From NCBI GenBank assembly GCA_035495435.1, contig DATJFV010000041.1, positions 8,288 to 72,287 on the forward strand: a DNA stretch of 64,000 nucleotides, written 5' to 3'. The notes beneath the pieces were generated by a model. The model searched no databases and was not told the DNA's origin. It saw nothing but the letters and a program-made list of their open reading frames with translations. Position 1 is the first letter of the stretch, and every line of letters begins with the position of its first letter. This DNA is from JBDSKH01 sp035495435. GTDB lineage: Bacteria; Actinomycetota; Actinomycetes; Actinomycetales; Microbacteriaceae. A program made the translations under genes and the position numbers. Positions 48,742-57,005 of the stretch are shown here, piece after piece.

Positions 48742-50075
48742 TCGAGTACCGCAATCTTCGCGTCGCCCTGCTCGGGGCCGGCTCCGTGGGCGCCCAGGTG
48801 GCGTCGCTGCTGCGCGAGCACGCCGACGAGCTCGCGGGCCGCATCGGTGCGGGGCTCGAGGTGGTCGGCATCGCGGTGCGTGACCTCGACGCGCCGCGCT
48901 CCGCCGAGTTTCCGCGCGAACTGCTCACCACGGATGCCCGGTCGCTGATCCTCGGTGCCGACATCGTGATCGAGCTGATGGGCGGTCTCGAGCCCGCTCG
49001 CGAATACCTCGAGTTGGCGATGAACTCGGGCGCCGACGTGATCACCGCCAACAAGGCGCTGCTGGCCACCCATGGCCCGGAGCTGTTCGCGATCGCCGAG
49101 CAGGTGGGCGCGCAGCTGTATTACGAGGCGGCCGTCGGCGGGGCGATCCCGATCATCCGCCCGCTGCGCGACAGCCTCGCCGGCGACCGCGTGCACCGGA
49201 TCCTCGGCATCGTCAACGGCACCACGAACTACATCCTCGACCGCATGGACACCGAGGGCGACACGCTCGAGGAGGCGCTCGCCGCCGCGACCGAGCTGGG
49301 TTACGCCGAGGCCGACCCGACGGCCGACATCGAGGGCTACGACGCGGCGCAGAAGGCCGCCATCCTCGCCTCCCTGGCGTTCCACACCACGGTGCCGCTC
49401 GAGGCGGTGCACCGCGAGGGGATCACGGCGATCACGCACGAGCAGGTGATGGCCGCCCGCCGCGCCGGCTACGTGATCAAGCTGCTGGCGGTCTGTGAGC
49501 GGCTCGTCGACGACTCCGGGGTCGAAGGCGTGAGCGCGCGCGTGCATCCGGCGCTGGTGCCGCTGTCCCATCCGCTCGCGGCGGTGCACGGTGCCAACAA
49601 CGCGGTGTTCCTCGAGGCGGAGGCGGCCGGGTCGCTGATGTTCTACGGCGCGGGTGCCGGGGGAGTGCAGACCGCCTCCGCGGTGCTGGGCGACGTGGTG
49701 TCGGCGGCACGGCGGCACGTCATCGGGGGCCCCGGAGTCGCCGAGTCCACGCAGGCGGGTCTGCCGATCCTTCCGATGTCGAGTGTGACCACCCGCTACC
49801 AGATCACCCTGGAGGTGGTCGACCAGCCGGGTGTGCTCGCGCAGATCGCGACGATGTTCAGCGAGCACAACGTCTCGGTCGAGGCCGTGCAGCAGTCGGT
49901 GCGTTCGGCCGAGCCGGCAGCGGCGGGCGGCACAGAGCAGCCCTCCGCCACCGCTACCCTGGTGATCGGCACGCATGAGGCGACGGAGTCCGCGCTCGCC
50001 GCGACCGTCGCGTCACTCGAGGCGACCGAGTCCGTGGCCGAGGTCACGAGCGTGCTGAGAGTCGAGGGACTGTAA
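48738..50075 (+). CDS. hom: Homoserine dehydrogenase
   Basis: 445 residues. Rossmann motif LLGAGSVGAQVASLL, dehydrogenase core (VITANKALLATHG; GILNGTTNYILD-like GIVNGTTNYILDRM; GYAEADPTADIEGYDAAQKAAILASL), and a C-terminal ACT domain (ITLEVVDQPGVLAQIATMFSEHNVSVEAVQQ) for feedback control, presumably by threonine. Starts by GTGA overlap with lysA and ends by TAATG overlap with thrC. Confidence 0.97.
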   Translation: MIEYRNLRVALLGAGSVGAQVASLLREHADELAGRIGAGLEVVGIAVRDLDAPRSAEFPRELLTTDARSLILGADIVIELMGGLEPAREYLELAMNSGADVITANKALLATHGPELFAIAEQVGAQLYYEAAVGGAIPIIRPLRDSLAGDRVHRILGIVNGTTNYILDRMDTEGDTLEEALAAATELGYAEADPTADIEGYDAAQKAAILASLAFHTTVPLEAVHREGITAITHEQVMAARRAGYVIKLLAVCERLVDDSGVEGVSARVHPALVPLSHPLAAVHGANNAVFLEAEAAGSLMFYGAGAGGVQTASAVLGDVVSAARRHVIGGPGVAESTQAGLPILPMSSVTTRYQITLEVVDQPGVLAQIATMFSEHNVSVEAVQQSVRSAEPAAAGGTEQPSATATLVIGTHEATESALAATVASLEATESVAEVTSVLRVEGL

Positions 50076-51142
50076 TGCCACAGTGGCGCGGAGTGCTGCA
50101 CGAGTACCGGGACCGTCTGGACGTCACGGACGCGACCCCCATCATCACGCTCGGTGAGGGCGGCACCCCGCTGATTCCGGCGCCGGCGCTCGAGGCCCGC
50201 ACGGGCGCGAAGGTCTGGGTCAAGTTCGAGGGCATGAACCCGACCGGCTCGTTCAAAGACCGCGGCATGACGATGGCGGTGTCGAAGGCCGTCGAGCACG
50301 GGGCGAAGGCGGTCATCTGCGCCTCGACCGGCAACACCTCGGCCTCGGCCGCCGCGTATGCCACCCACGCCGGCATCACCGCGGCGGTGCTGGTGCCCGA
50401 GGGCAAGATCGCGATGGGCAAGCTGGCTCAGGCGATCGCCCACGGTGCCGAGCTGCTGCAGGTGCGCGGCAACTTCGACGACTGCCTCGACATCGCCTGC
50501 GAGCTCGCCGACCACTACCCGGTGCACCTGGTCAACTCGGTCAACAACGACCGCATCGAGGGGCAGAAGACCGCCGCCTTCGAGGTGGTCGAGGTGCTGG
50601 GCGACGCACCCGATTTCCATTTCATCCCGGTCGGCAACGCCGGCAACTACACCGCGTATTCGCGCGGCTACGCCGAGGAGGCCGCCCGCGGCGTCTCCAC
50701 GAAGCGTCCGCGCATGTTCGGCTTCCAGGCCGCCGGCAGCGCCCCGATCGTGATCGGCGAGGTGGTCAAGCACCCCGAGACGATCGCCAGCGCCATCCGC
50801 ATCGGCAACCCGGCCTCGTGGGAGCTGGCGCTCACCGCCCGCGATGAGACCGACGGATACTTCGGTGCGATCGAGGACCCCGCGATTCTCGAGGCGCATC
50901 GCATTCTGTCGAGCGAAGTCGGGGTGTTCGTGGAGCCGGCCTCGGCGATCAGCGTCGCCGGTCTGCTCGAGCGCTCCGCCGCGGGCGCGATCCCGAAGGG
51001 CGCCACCGTCGTCCTGACCGTCACCGGCCACGGGCTGAAAGATCCGCAGTGGGCCCTGCGCGGCGCGGACGGCGTCGAGGTGACCCCGACCAGCGTCGCC
51101 GTCGACGTGACCGAGGTCGCCGGAGTCCTGGGGCTGTCGTGA
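50075..51142 (+). CDS. thrC: Threonine synthase
   Basis: 355-residue PLP enzyme converting O-phosphohomoserine to threonine. PLP Lys61 in NPTGSFKDRGMT; ASTGNTSASAAAYA and the glycine loop VGNAGNYTA are typical of class I threonine synthases. Shares one base with the hom stop (TAATG) and overlaps thrB by 4 bp (GTGA), so the three are translationally coupled in pathway order hom-thrC-thrB. Confidence 0.97.
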   Translation: MPQWRGVLHEYRDRLDVTDATPIITLGEGGTPLIPAPALEARTGAKVWVKFEGMNPTGSFKDRGMTMAVSKAVEHGAKAVICASTGNTSASAAAYATHAGITAAVLVPEGKIAMGKLAQAIAHGAELLQVRGNFDDCLDIACELADHYPVHLVNSVNNDRIEGQKTAAFEVVEVLGDAPDFHFIPVGNAGNYTAYSRGYAEEAARGVSTKRPRMFGFQAAGSAPIVIGEVVKHPETIASAIRIGNPASWELALTARDETDGYFGAIEDPAILEAHRILSSEVGVFVEPASAISVAGLLERSAAGAIPKGATVVLTVTGHGLKDPQWALRGADGVEVTPTSVAVDVTEVAGVLGLS

Positions 51143-52104
51143 CCGCCGCCGCCGCGAACGACAGGACGGTGCCGGTGGGCCGCAGCGTCCTGGTGAAGGT
51201 GCCGGCCACCACCGCCAACCTCGGCCCCGGGTTCGACACCCTCGGGCTCGCGCTGTCGGTCTACGACGAGCTCGTGGTCACCGCGCGCGCCGAACCGGGT
51301 GCCACAGTCGTCGTCGAGGGCGTCGGTGCGGGCGAGGTGCCCACCGACGAGTCCAACCTCGTGGTGCGCTCGATCGCCTACGCGTTCGCGGCCTACGGCG
51401 TCGAGCTGCCGGGCCTCGACCTGGTGGCTCGCAACAGCATTCCGCATGGTCGCGGAATGGGCTCCTCGGGCGCCGCGATCGTCTCGGGCATCATGGCCGC
51501 GAAGGGGTTGCTCGAGGGGATCGTCGATCTCGACGCCCAGGCGCTGCTGTCGCTCGCGACCGCGCTCGAGGGGCACCCCGACAATGTGGCGCCGGCGCTC
51601 TTCGGCGGTTTGACCATCGCCTGGATGACCCCCGAGGGCCCGCGGCACAAGAAGCTGATCGTGCACCGCGGTGTTTCGCTGCTGGTCGCGGTGCCGATCG
51701 AGTCGATCATGTCGACGGCGCTGGCCCGCAGCCTGCAGCCCGAGTCGGTTCCGCATGAGGATGCGGTCTTCAACGTCTCGCGCTCGGCGCTGCTGATCGC
51801 GGCGCTCATCCAGAGCCCCGAACTGCTGCTCGCGGCCACCGAGGACAAGCTGCACCAGAGCTACCGCGCCAGCGCCATGCCCGAGACCGACAACCTGATC
51901 CGGGTGCTGCGCGAGCACGACCTCGCCGCTGTGGTGTCGGGTGCCGGGCCCTCGATCCTGGTGCTCGCCGACGACCCCTCGCAGCGGCTCGTGGCCCAGC
52001 AACTCATCCATGAGCACGCCGTGACACCCTGGAACTGCCTGCTGCTGGCCGTCGACTTCCGGGGTGCTACAGTGATACCGCACTCGACGGAGGCCGTGGC
52101 CTAA
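51139..52104 (+). CDS. thrB: Homoserine kinase
   Basis: 321-residue GHMP kinase. ATP-binding IPHGRGMGSSGAAIVSG motif, N-terminal VKVPATTANLGPGFDTLGLALS and C-terminal VSGAGPSILVLA complete the GHMP signatures. Phosphorylates homoserine to feed thrC. GTG at 51139 overlaps the thrC stop; a longer frame lies inside thrC. Followed by an 87-bp leader before rho. Confidence 0.96.
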   Translation: MTAAAANDRTVPVGRSVLVKVPATTANLGPGFDTLGLALSVYDELVVTARAEPGATVVVEGVGAGEVPTDESNLVVRSIAYAFAAYGVELPGLDLVARNSIPHGRGMGSSGAAIVSGIMAAKGLLEGIVDLDAQALLSLATALEGHPDNVAPALFGGLTIAWMTPEGPRHKKLIVHRGVSLLVAVPIESIMSTALARSLQPESVPHEDAVFNVSRSALLIAALIQSPELLLAATEDKLHQSYRASAMPETDNLIRVLREHDLAAVVSGAGPSILVLADDPSQRLVAQQLIHEHAVTPWNCLLLAVDFRGATVIPHSTEAVA

Positions 52105-52147
52105 GGCCCTTCCTCATCCCGAGCGGCATCATTCACCACCATCTCTC

Positions 52148-52171
52148 CCCGCGCTGAGTTCTGTGCGCGGG
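52148..52171 (+). promoter_or_regulatory. Hairpin in the rho leader
   Basis: CCCGCGC (52148-52154) pairs with GCGCGGG (52165-52171) around a 10-nt loop, 3 bp before the GAAAGGA ribosome binding site of rho. It could attenuate thrB-rho read-through or take part in rho autoregulation. Confidence 0.4.
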
Positions 52172-52191
52172 TTGAAAGGACACCACGCTTC

Positions 52192-54081
52192 GTGACCGAT
52201 CCCCGCATTGAGCTGAGCCGTCTGCGACTGCCCGAGCTCCAGGCCCTTGCTGCCCAACGCGGGATCCCCGGCGCCGCGAAGCTGCGAAAAGGAGAACTCG
52301 TGGACACCCTGGCCGAGAACGAGGGCGGCGACGTCATCGACGCCGAGACGCAGGCCCCGATCGACACCATCGCGCCCGAAACGGGCAGCGAGATCGTTGA
52401 GGATCTCGCTCCCGCTGAGGAGCTGGCGCCGGCTGAGGACGCCGATGTCGAAACCCCGACCGAGGCCGAGCCGCCGGCCCGCGCACGCCGGTCGCGTCGC
52501 GTGACGGCGTCGACCGAGGTCGCTGCCGAGCTCGCCGCCATTCCGGCAGCCGACACCACCCCGGTCGCTGCGGCGGACGTCGCCGCCGACCTCGACAAGC
52601 TGCTGCCCGAGGTCACCTCGGGTGCGGCCGACGAGGGCGGCGAGGGTGGCTCGCGCCGCAACCGCAACCGCCGCGGTGGCCAGAGCGGCAAGGGCGAGGG
52701 CGGCCAGAACTCCGGCGGCCAGAACTCCGGTGGCCAGAACTCCGGCGGCCAGAACCAGAAGAACGACGGCGGTCAGGGCGGCGCCGACGGCGACCGCCAG
52801 AACCAGCGCGACGACGCCGAGGGTCGCTCCGGCCGCAGCCGCTACCGCGACCGCAAGCGCGGCCGCGGCGGCCAGAACGACGACTTCGAGCCCGAGATCA
52901 GCGACGACGACGTGCTGATCCCGGTCGCCGGCATCCTCGACGTGCTCGACAACTACGCGTTCGTGCGCACCAGCGGCTACCTGCCCGGCCCGAACGACGT
53001 CTACGTCTCGCTCGGCCAGGTCAAGAAGTACAACCTGCGCAAGGGCGACGCGGTGGTCGGTGCGATCCGGCAGCCGCGTGAGGGCGAGCAGCAGAGCAAC
53101 CGCCAGAAGTACAACGCGATCGTCAAGATCGACTCGATCAACGGCAACACCGTCGAGTCGGCGGGCGAGCGGGTCGAGTTCGGCAAGCTGACGCCGATCT
53201 ACCCGAACGAGCGCCTGCGCCTCGAGACCGAGCCGGCCAAGCTGTCGACCCGCATCATCGACCTGATCGCCCCGATCGGCAAGGGCCAGCGCGGCCTGAT
53301 CGTCGCGCCGCCGAAGGCCGGCAAGACGCTCATCCTGCAGGCCATCGCCAAGGCGATCGCGATCAACAACCCCGAGGTCCACATCATGGTGGTCCTGGTC
53401 GACGAGCGGCCCGAAGAGGTCACCGACATGCAGCGTTCGGTGAAGGGCGAGGTCATCGCCTCGACCTTCGACCGTCCCGCCGAGGACCACACCACGGTCG
53501 CCGAGCTCGCCATCGAGCGCGCCAAGCGTCTGGTCGAGCTGGGCAACGACGTCGTCGTGCTGCTCGACTCGATCACCCGGCTCGGCCGCGCCTACAACCT
53601 GGCCAGCCCCGCATCGGGACGCATCCTCTCGGGTGGCGTGGACGCATCCGCCCTGTACCCGCCGAAGCGCTTCTTCGGCGCGGCGCGCAACATCGAGGGC
53701 GGCGGTTCGCTGACCATCCTCGCCACCGCGCTCGTCGAAACCGGGTCGAAGATGGACGAGGTGATCTTCGAGGAGTTCAAGGGCACCGGCAACATGGAGC
53801 TGCGCCTGTCGCGCGCCCTGGCCGACAAGCGGATCTTCCCGGCGGTCGACATCTACGCCTCGAGCACCCGCCGCGAGGAGGAGCTGCTGAGCCCCGACGA
53901 GGTGAAGATCACCTGGCGTCTGCGTCGTGCGCTGGCCGGCCTGGAGCTGCAGCAGCAGCTCGAGCTGGTGCTGTCGCGCCTCAAGGAGACGCAGTCGAAC
54001 ACCGAGTTCCTGGTGCAGATCCAGTCGTCGCTGCCGGCCAACGGCAACGGGCACGCGAACGGCAACGGCCACAAGGAGTAA
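52192..54081 (+). CDS. rho: Transcription termination factor Rho, with actinobacterial insertion
   Basis: 629 residues, against about 419 in E. coli. N-terminal Rho_N helical domain (LSRLRLPELQALAAQRGIPGAAKLRKGELVDTLAE spans 5-40), an acidic Ala/Pro/Glu linker, an Arg/Gly/Asn/Gln-rich disordered insert (about 150-230, including four GGQNS repeats), the RNA-binding cold-shock domain (FVRTSGYLPGPNDVYVSLGQ), and the hexameric ATPase with P-loop APPKAGKT (about 371-378), VLVDERPEEVTDMQRSV and GSLTILATALVETGS. Terminates transcription of untranslated RNA. GTG 52192 has GAAAGGA 11 nt upstream. Confidence 0.97.
   Translation: MTDPRIELSRLRLPELQALAAQRGIPGAAKLRKGELVDTLAENEGGDVIDAETQAPIDTIAPETGSEIVEDLAPAEELAPAEDADVETPTEAEPPARARRSRRVTASTEVAAELAAIPAADTTPVAAADVAADLDKLLPEVTSGAADEGGEGGSRRNRNRRGGQSGKGEGGQNSGGQNSGGQNSGGQNQKNDGGQGGADGDRQNQRDDAEGRSGRSRYRDRKRGRGGQNDDFEPEISDDDVLIPVAGILDVLDNYAFVRTSGYLPGPNDVYVSLGQVKKYNLRKGDAVVGAIRQPREGEQQSNRQKYNAIVKIDSINGNTVESAGERVEFGKLTPIYPNERLRLETEPAKLSTRIIDLIAPIGKGQRGLIVAPPKAGKTLILQAIAKAIAINNPEVHIMVVLVDERPEEVTDMQRSVKGEVIASTFDRPAEDHTTVAELAIERAKRLVELGNDVVVLLDSITRLGRAYNLASPASGRILSGGVDASALYPPKRFFGAARNIEGGGSLTILATALVETGSKMDEVIFEEFKGTGNMELRLSRALADKRIFPAVDIYASSTRREEELLSPDEVKITWRLRRALAGLELQQQLELVLSRLKETQSNTEFLVQIQSSLPANGNGHANGNGHKE
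52699..52758 (+). repeat. Four 15-bp repeats in rho
   Basis: GGCGGCCAGAACTCC at 52699, 52714, 52729 (one change) and 52744 (end diverged), encoding GGQNS units of the Rho disordered insert; copy number should vary between strains. Confidence 0.85.
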
Positions 54082-54084
54082 GTC

Positions 54085-55164
54085 ATGTTCGAGTCGGTAG
54101 CCTCGCTGCTGGCCGAACGCGACGACCTGCAGCAGCAGCTCTCCGACCCGGCCATCCATGCGGATGCCGGGCGCGCCAAGAAGGTCAACCGCCGCTACGC
54201 GGAATTGAGCCAGATCGCGGCCGCCCATGAGGGCTGGCAGCAGGCGACCTCCGACCTCGAGGCCGCTCGCGAGCTGGCGAAAGAGGACCCGGCGTTCGCC
54301 GACGAGGTGCCCGCGCTCGAGCAGTCGCTGGAGGCGGCGACCGAGAAGCTGCGGCGGCTGCTGATCCCGCGCGACCCCGACGACGGCCGCGACGTGATCA
54401 TGGAGATTAAGGGCGGCGAGGGTGGCGAAGAGTCGGCGCTGTTCGCCGCCGACCTGCTGCGCATGTACATCCACTACGCCGAGTCGCGCGGGTGGAAGAC
54501 CGAGCTGCTCGAGCGCACCGAGTCCGACCTCGGCGGCTACAAAGACGTGCAGCTGGCGATCAAGGCGAACGCCACCGACCCGGCGCAGGGCGTGTGGGCG
54601 TCACTGAAGTACGAGGGCGGCGTCCACCGGGTGCAGCGCGTGCCGGCGACGGAGTCGCAGGGGCGGATTCACACCTCCACCACCGGGGTGCTGGTGTTCC
54701 CGGAGGTGGATGAGCCCGAAGAGGTGCAGATCGACCCGAACGATCTGAGGATCGACGTCTTCCGCTCCTCCGGCCCGGGTGGTCAGTCGGTGAACACGAC
54801 CGACTCGGCGGTGCGGATCACCCACATCCCGACCGGGATCGTGGTGTCGATGCAGAACGAGAAGTCGCAGATCCAGAACCGTGAGGCGGGCATGCGCGTG
54901 CTGCGTGCCCGGCTGCTGGCGAAGCAGCAGGAGGAGCTGAACGCGGCGGCGAGCGATGCGCGCAAGTCGCAGATCCGCTCGATGGACCGCTCCGAGCGCA
55001 TCCGCACCTACAACTTCCCCGAGAACCGCATCGCCGATCACCGCACCGGCTACAAGGCGTACAACCTCGATCAGGTGATGAACGGGGCCCTCGGCCCCGT
55101 CATCGACTCGTGCATCCAGTTCGACGAAGAGGCCCGCCTGGCCGACCTCAACACCGCCGGTTGA
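54085..55164 (+). CDS. prfA: Peptide chain release factor 1
   Basis: 359 residues. Codon-recognition PAT motif (RVPATESQGR) reading UAA/UAG, GGQ catalytic motif in SSGPGGQSVNTTDSA (about 230-240), and the coiled-coil domain 1. Begins 3 bp after rho. Its last two residues and stop (Ala-Gly-TGA) come from a REP-like element. The next gene encodes PrmC, which methylates the GGQ glutamine of this protein. Confidence 0.98.
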   Translation: MFESVASLLAERDDLQQQLSDPAIHADAGRAKKVNRRYAELSQIAAAHEGWQQATSDLEAARELAKEDPAFADEVPALEQSLEAATEKLRRLLIPRDPDDGRDVIMEIKGGEGGEESALFAADLLRMYIHYAESRGWKTELLERTESDLGGYKDVQLAIKANATDPAQGVWASLKYEGGVHRVQRVPATESQGRIHTSTTGVLVFPEVDEPEEVQIDPNDLRIDVFRSSGPGGQSVNTTDSAVRITHIPTGIVVSMQNEKSQIQNREAGMRVLRARLLAKQQEELNAAASDARKSQIRSMDRSERIRTYNFPENRIADHRTGYKAYNLDQVMNGALGPVIDSCIQFDEEARLADLNTAG

Positions 55165-55189
55165 GTAGCGCGAAGCGCGTATCGAAACC
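55157..55189 (+). repeat. REP-like palindromic element, copy 1
   Basis: Starts CCGGTTGAGTAG and ends TATCGAAACC, with a small CGCG-AAG-CGCG stem-loop between. It overlaps the end of prfA and supplies its TGA stop. Confidence 0.85.
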
Positions 55190-55202
55190 AGCCACCGAAA
55201 CC

Positions 55203-56066
55203 ATGCAGAGCATCGCTGATCTCCGCACCCACGCCATCCGAGTCTTGTCGGACGCCGGCGTCCCCACCCCCGACGCCGACGCCGAACTCCTCATCGGCCA
55301 CGTCCTGGGCCTGACCCGCGGGCAGGTGCAGGCCAAGGCGGTGACGGATGCCGGGGTCGGCCCCGACGACGCGATGGCCGTGATCGAGGTGGTCGAGCGC
55401 CGCGCCGCCCGCGAGCCGCTGCAGCACATCACGGGTCGCGCCGCGTTCCGGCAGCTCGAGCTGGCGGTCGGTCCCGGGGTCTTCGTGCCGCGTCCCGAGA
55501 CCGAGACGGTGGCGCAGCTCGCGATCGACGCGCTGCTCGCCGTGCCGTCGCCCGCGCCGCTCGCGATCGACCTCGGAACCGGCTCGGGCGCCATCGCGCT
55601 GGCGCTCGCGACCGAGGTGCCCCACGCATCCGTCGTCGCCGTCGAGAACTCGCCGCGCGCGTTCGTGTGGACGAAGCAGAACGCCCGCGAGGTCGCCGCG
55701 CCGAACCTGCGCCTGGTGTTCGCCGACCTCGCCGACGCCGTGCCCGAACTCGACGGAACCGTCGACGTGGTGGTGTCGAACCCGCCGTACATCCCGGTCG
55801 GCGCGGTGCCGCGCGACCCGGAGGTGCGGCTGCACGACCCCGAGCACGCGCTCTACGGGGGAGCGGACGGTCTGGATGTGGTGCGCGCCGTCTCGCTGCG
55901 CGCGCGGGCGCTGCTGCGGCCGGGCGGCACCCTCGTGCTCGAGCACGGCGACCTGCAGGGCCCCGAGATCCGCGCCCTGCTCGCGTCGGACGGCTGGCGA
56001 GCCCCCGTCACAACGACAGACCTCCTCGGCCGAGACCGAGCAACGTCGGCTCACATCGCCGGTTGA
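55203..56066 (+). CDS. prmC: Release factor glutamine N5-methyltransferase
   Basis: 287 residues. Helical N-terminal RF-binding domain, then a class I SAM methyltransferase: DLGTGSGAIALALATEVP (motif I) and the catalytic SNPPY (about 192-196). HPRPETE-type VPRPETETVAQLAIDALL is the family landmark. Methylates Gln of the GGQ motif in release factors. ATG 55203, 38 bp after prfA across REP copy 1. Its C-terminal Ala-Gly and stop come from REP copy 2. Confidence 0.96.
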   Translation: MQSIADLRTHAIRVLSDAGVPTPDADAELLIGHVLGLTRGQVQAKAVTDAGVGPDDAMAVIEVVERRAAREPLQHITGRAAFRQLELAVGPGVFVPRPETETVAQLAIDALLAVPSPAPLAIDLGTGSGAIALALATEVPHASVVAVENSPRAFVWTKQNAREVAAPNLRLVFADLADAVPELDGTVDVVVSNPPYIPVGAVPRDPEVRLHDPEHALYGGADGLDVVRAVSLRARALLRPGGTLVLEHGDLQGPEIRALLASDGWRAPVTTTDLLGRDRATSAHIAG

Positions 56067-56095
56067 GTAGCGGCCAAAGGCCGCGTATCGAAACC
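56059..56095 (+). repeat. REP-like palindromic element, copy 2
   Basis: CCGGTTGAGTAG, a CGGCC-AAA-GGCCG stem-loop, then TATCGAAACC. It contains the prmC stop codon TGA (56064-56066). Confidence 0.85.
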
Positions 56096-56111
56096 AGCGC
56101 TCCCCTCTCCG

Positions 56112-56148
56112 CCGGTTGAGTAGCCGCGCAGCGGCGTGTCGAAACCGG
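56112..56148 (+). repeat. REP-like palindromic element, copy 3
   Basis: CCGGTTGAGTAG, CCGC-GCA-GCGG stem-loop, then TGTCGAAACC, and a closing GG. It follows copy 2 by 16 bp in the same orientation. Confidence 0.85.
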
Positions 56149-56250
56149 CAGCACCGGTGGACACCGCGTTCCTGCCTGCGTTACCGTCGCACCAGCTTGA
56201 GTTTTCGTTCACTCTCGCTTCGACGTTGGGGGGCGTGAGGTGACACCGGA

Positions 56251-56541
56251 GTGGGAGTAGTCGACCGCATCGACGCGGAGTTCGATCGCGACGAGGGCTT
56301 CATCGGGCGGCTGAGGGACGGACGATTCGATCCCGAGGGCGCTCGGCGCCTTCTGTCGGCGCTGAACGAACTTCCCACCGGCATGGAGAGCTTTGACCGT
56401 CGGCTGGTATCGCTTCTCTGGTACCTCCCGCTCGTCATCGGCTGGCAGGAGGATCGAGTGTCTCCCGCCGACCGCGACAAGGTTCGTGACATTCTCGGGG
56501 CAGTGATTGCTCGACTCGAGGCGGTTCTTGGTGTCCCGTGA
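56251..56541 (+). CDS. Small orphan protein, unknown function
   Basis: 96 residues from GTG 56251; acidic and mostly helical (DRIDAEFDRDEGFIGRL, then RRLVSLLWYLPLVIGW, then DKVRDILGAVIARLEAVL). No family recognised; size, charge and lone-island setting resemble immunity proteins of polymorphic toxins, but no toxin is present. Third positions use more A and T than in neighbours, suggesting later acquisition. Lies between REP copies 3 and 4. Confidence 0.55.
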   Translation: MGVVDRIDAEFDRDEGFIGRLRDGRFDPEGARRLLSALNELPTGMESFDRRLVSLLWYLPLVIGWQEDRVSPADRDKVRDILGAVIARLEAVLGVP

Positions 56542-56616
56542 CTTCGTGGAGCTCCGTCCTCGAGGCTGGAGACGGCTCGGTTCTGAGCCTCCCGTTCAGC
56601 ACTTGAGATTTGCCCC

Positions 56617-56961
56617 ATGAACGCTTCGGAGTGGCAGCGGTTCTACACCCAGGTTCGAGACGCTAACCGCGACCCGAAGTCCGGAGATCAAGTGATCGAA
56701 ACCCTGATGGCGACCTATGCGCGGCAGCCCGCCGCCGACAAGGCGGAGATCAATCAGGTGCTGTCTGAGGACCTGGAGAGCGATGATTCGCTCACCAGAT
56801 ATGACGCCCACCTTGTGATCTCGATGTTCGAGATCTCGACCGCGCTACCCGCCCTTGAGCGGGTTGCCAGTCGACTGGCCGGGAGCAGGAGCGTGCCAGA
56901 GCGAGGTGAGGCGGAGACGATCCGAGCCACCATCGCTCGGCTACGCGGAACGGGGGACTGA
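56617..56961 (+). CDS. Small orphan protein, unknown function
   Basis: 114 residues from ATG 56617 (weak TTGAGA upstream). Opens NASEWQRFYTQVRDANRDPK and continues as helices (VIETLMATYARQPAADKAEINQVLSEDLES; HLVISMFEISTALPALERVASRL), a layout like HEAT-type or immunity proteins. No recognised family. Codon use is less G/C-biased than in flanking genes. Same strand as the 96-residue gene 75 bp upstream, so they may form one small operon. REP copy 4 begins 4 bp after the stop codon. Confidence 0.6.
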   Translation: MNASEWQRFYTQVRDANRDPKSGDQVIETLMATYARQPAADKAEINQVLSEDLESDDSLTRYDAHLVISMFEISTALPALERVASRLAGSRSVPERGEAETIRATIARLRGTGD

Positions 56962-56964
56962 GCG

Positions 56965-57005
56965 GGTTTCGATACGCGCCGCCGTGGGCGGCGCTACTCA
57001 ACCGG
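56965..57005 (-). repeat. REP-like palindromic element, copy 4 (inverted)
   Basis: On the minus strand it reads CCGGTTGAGTAG, GCGCCGCC-CAC-GGCGGCGC stem-loop, CGTATCGAAACC. It contains the TAG stop of the HAD gene (56994-56996), and lies in the same orientation relative to that gene as copies 1 and 2 to theirs. Confidence 0.85.

Noticed and set aside
55157..57005. Insertion sequence ends around the small-gene island
   Set aside because: The repeated elements are 33-41 bp REP-like palindromes, and no transposase frame or target-site duplication is visible.
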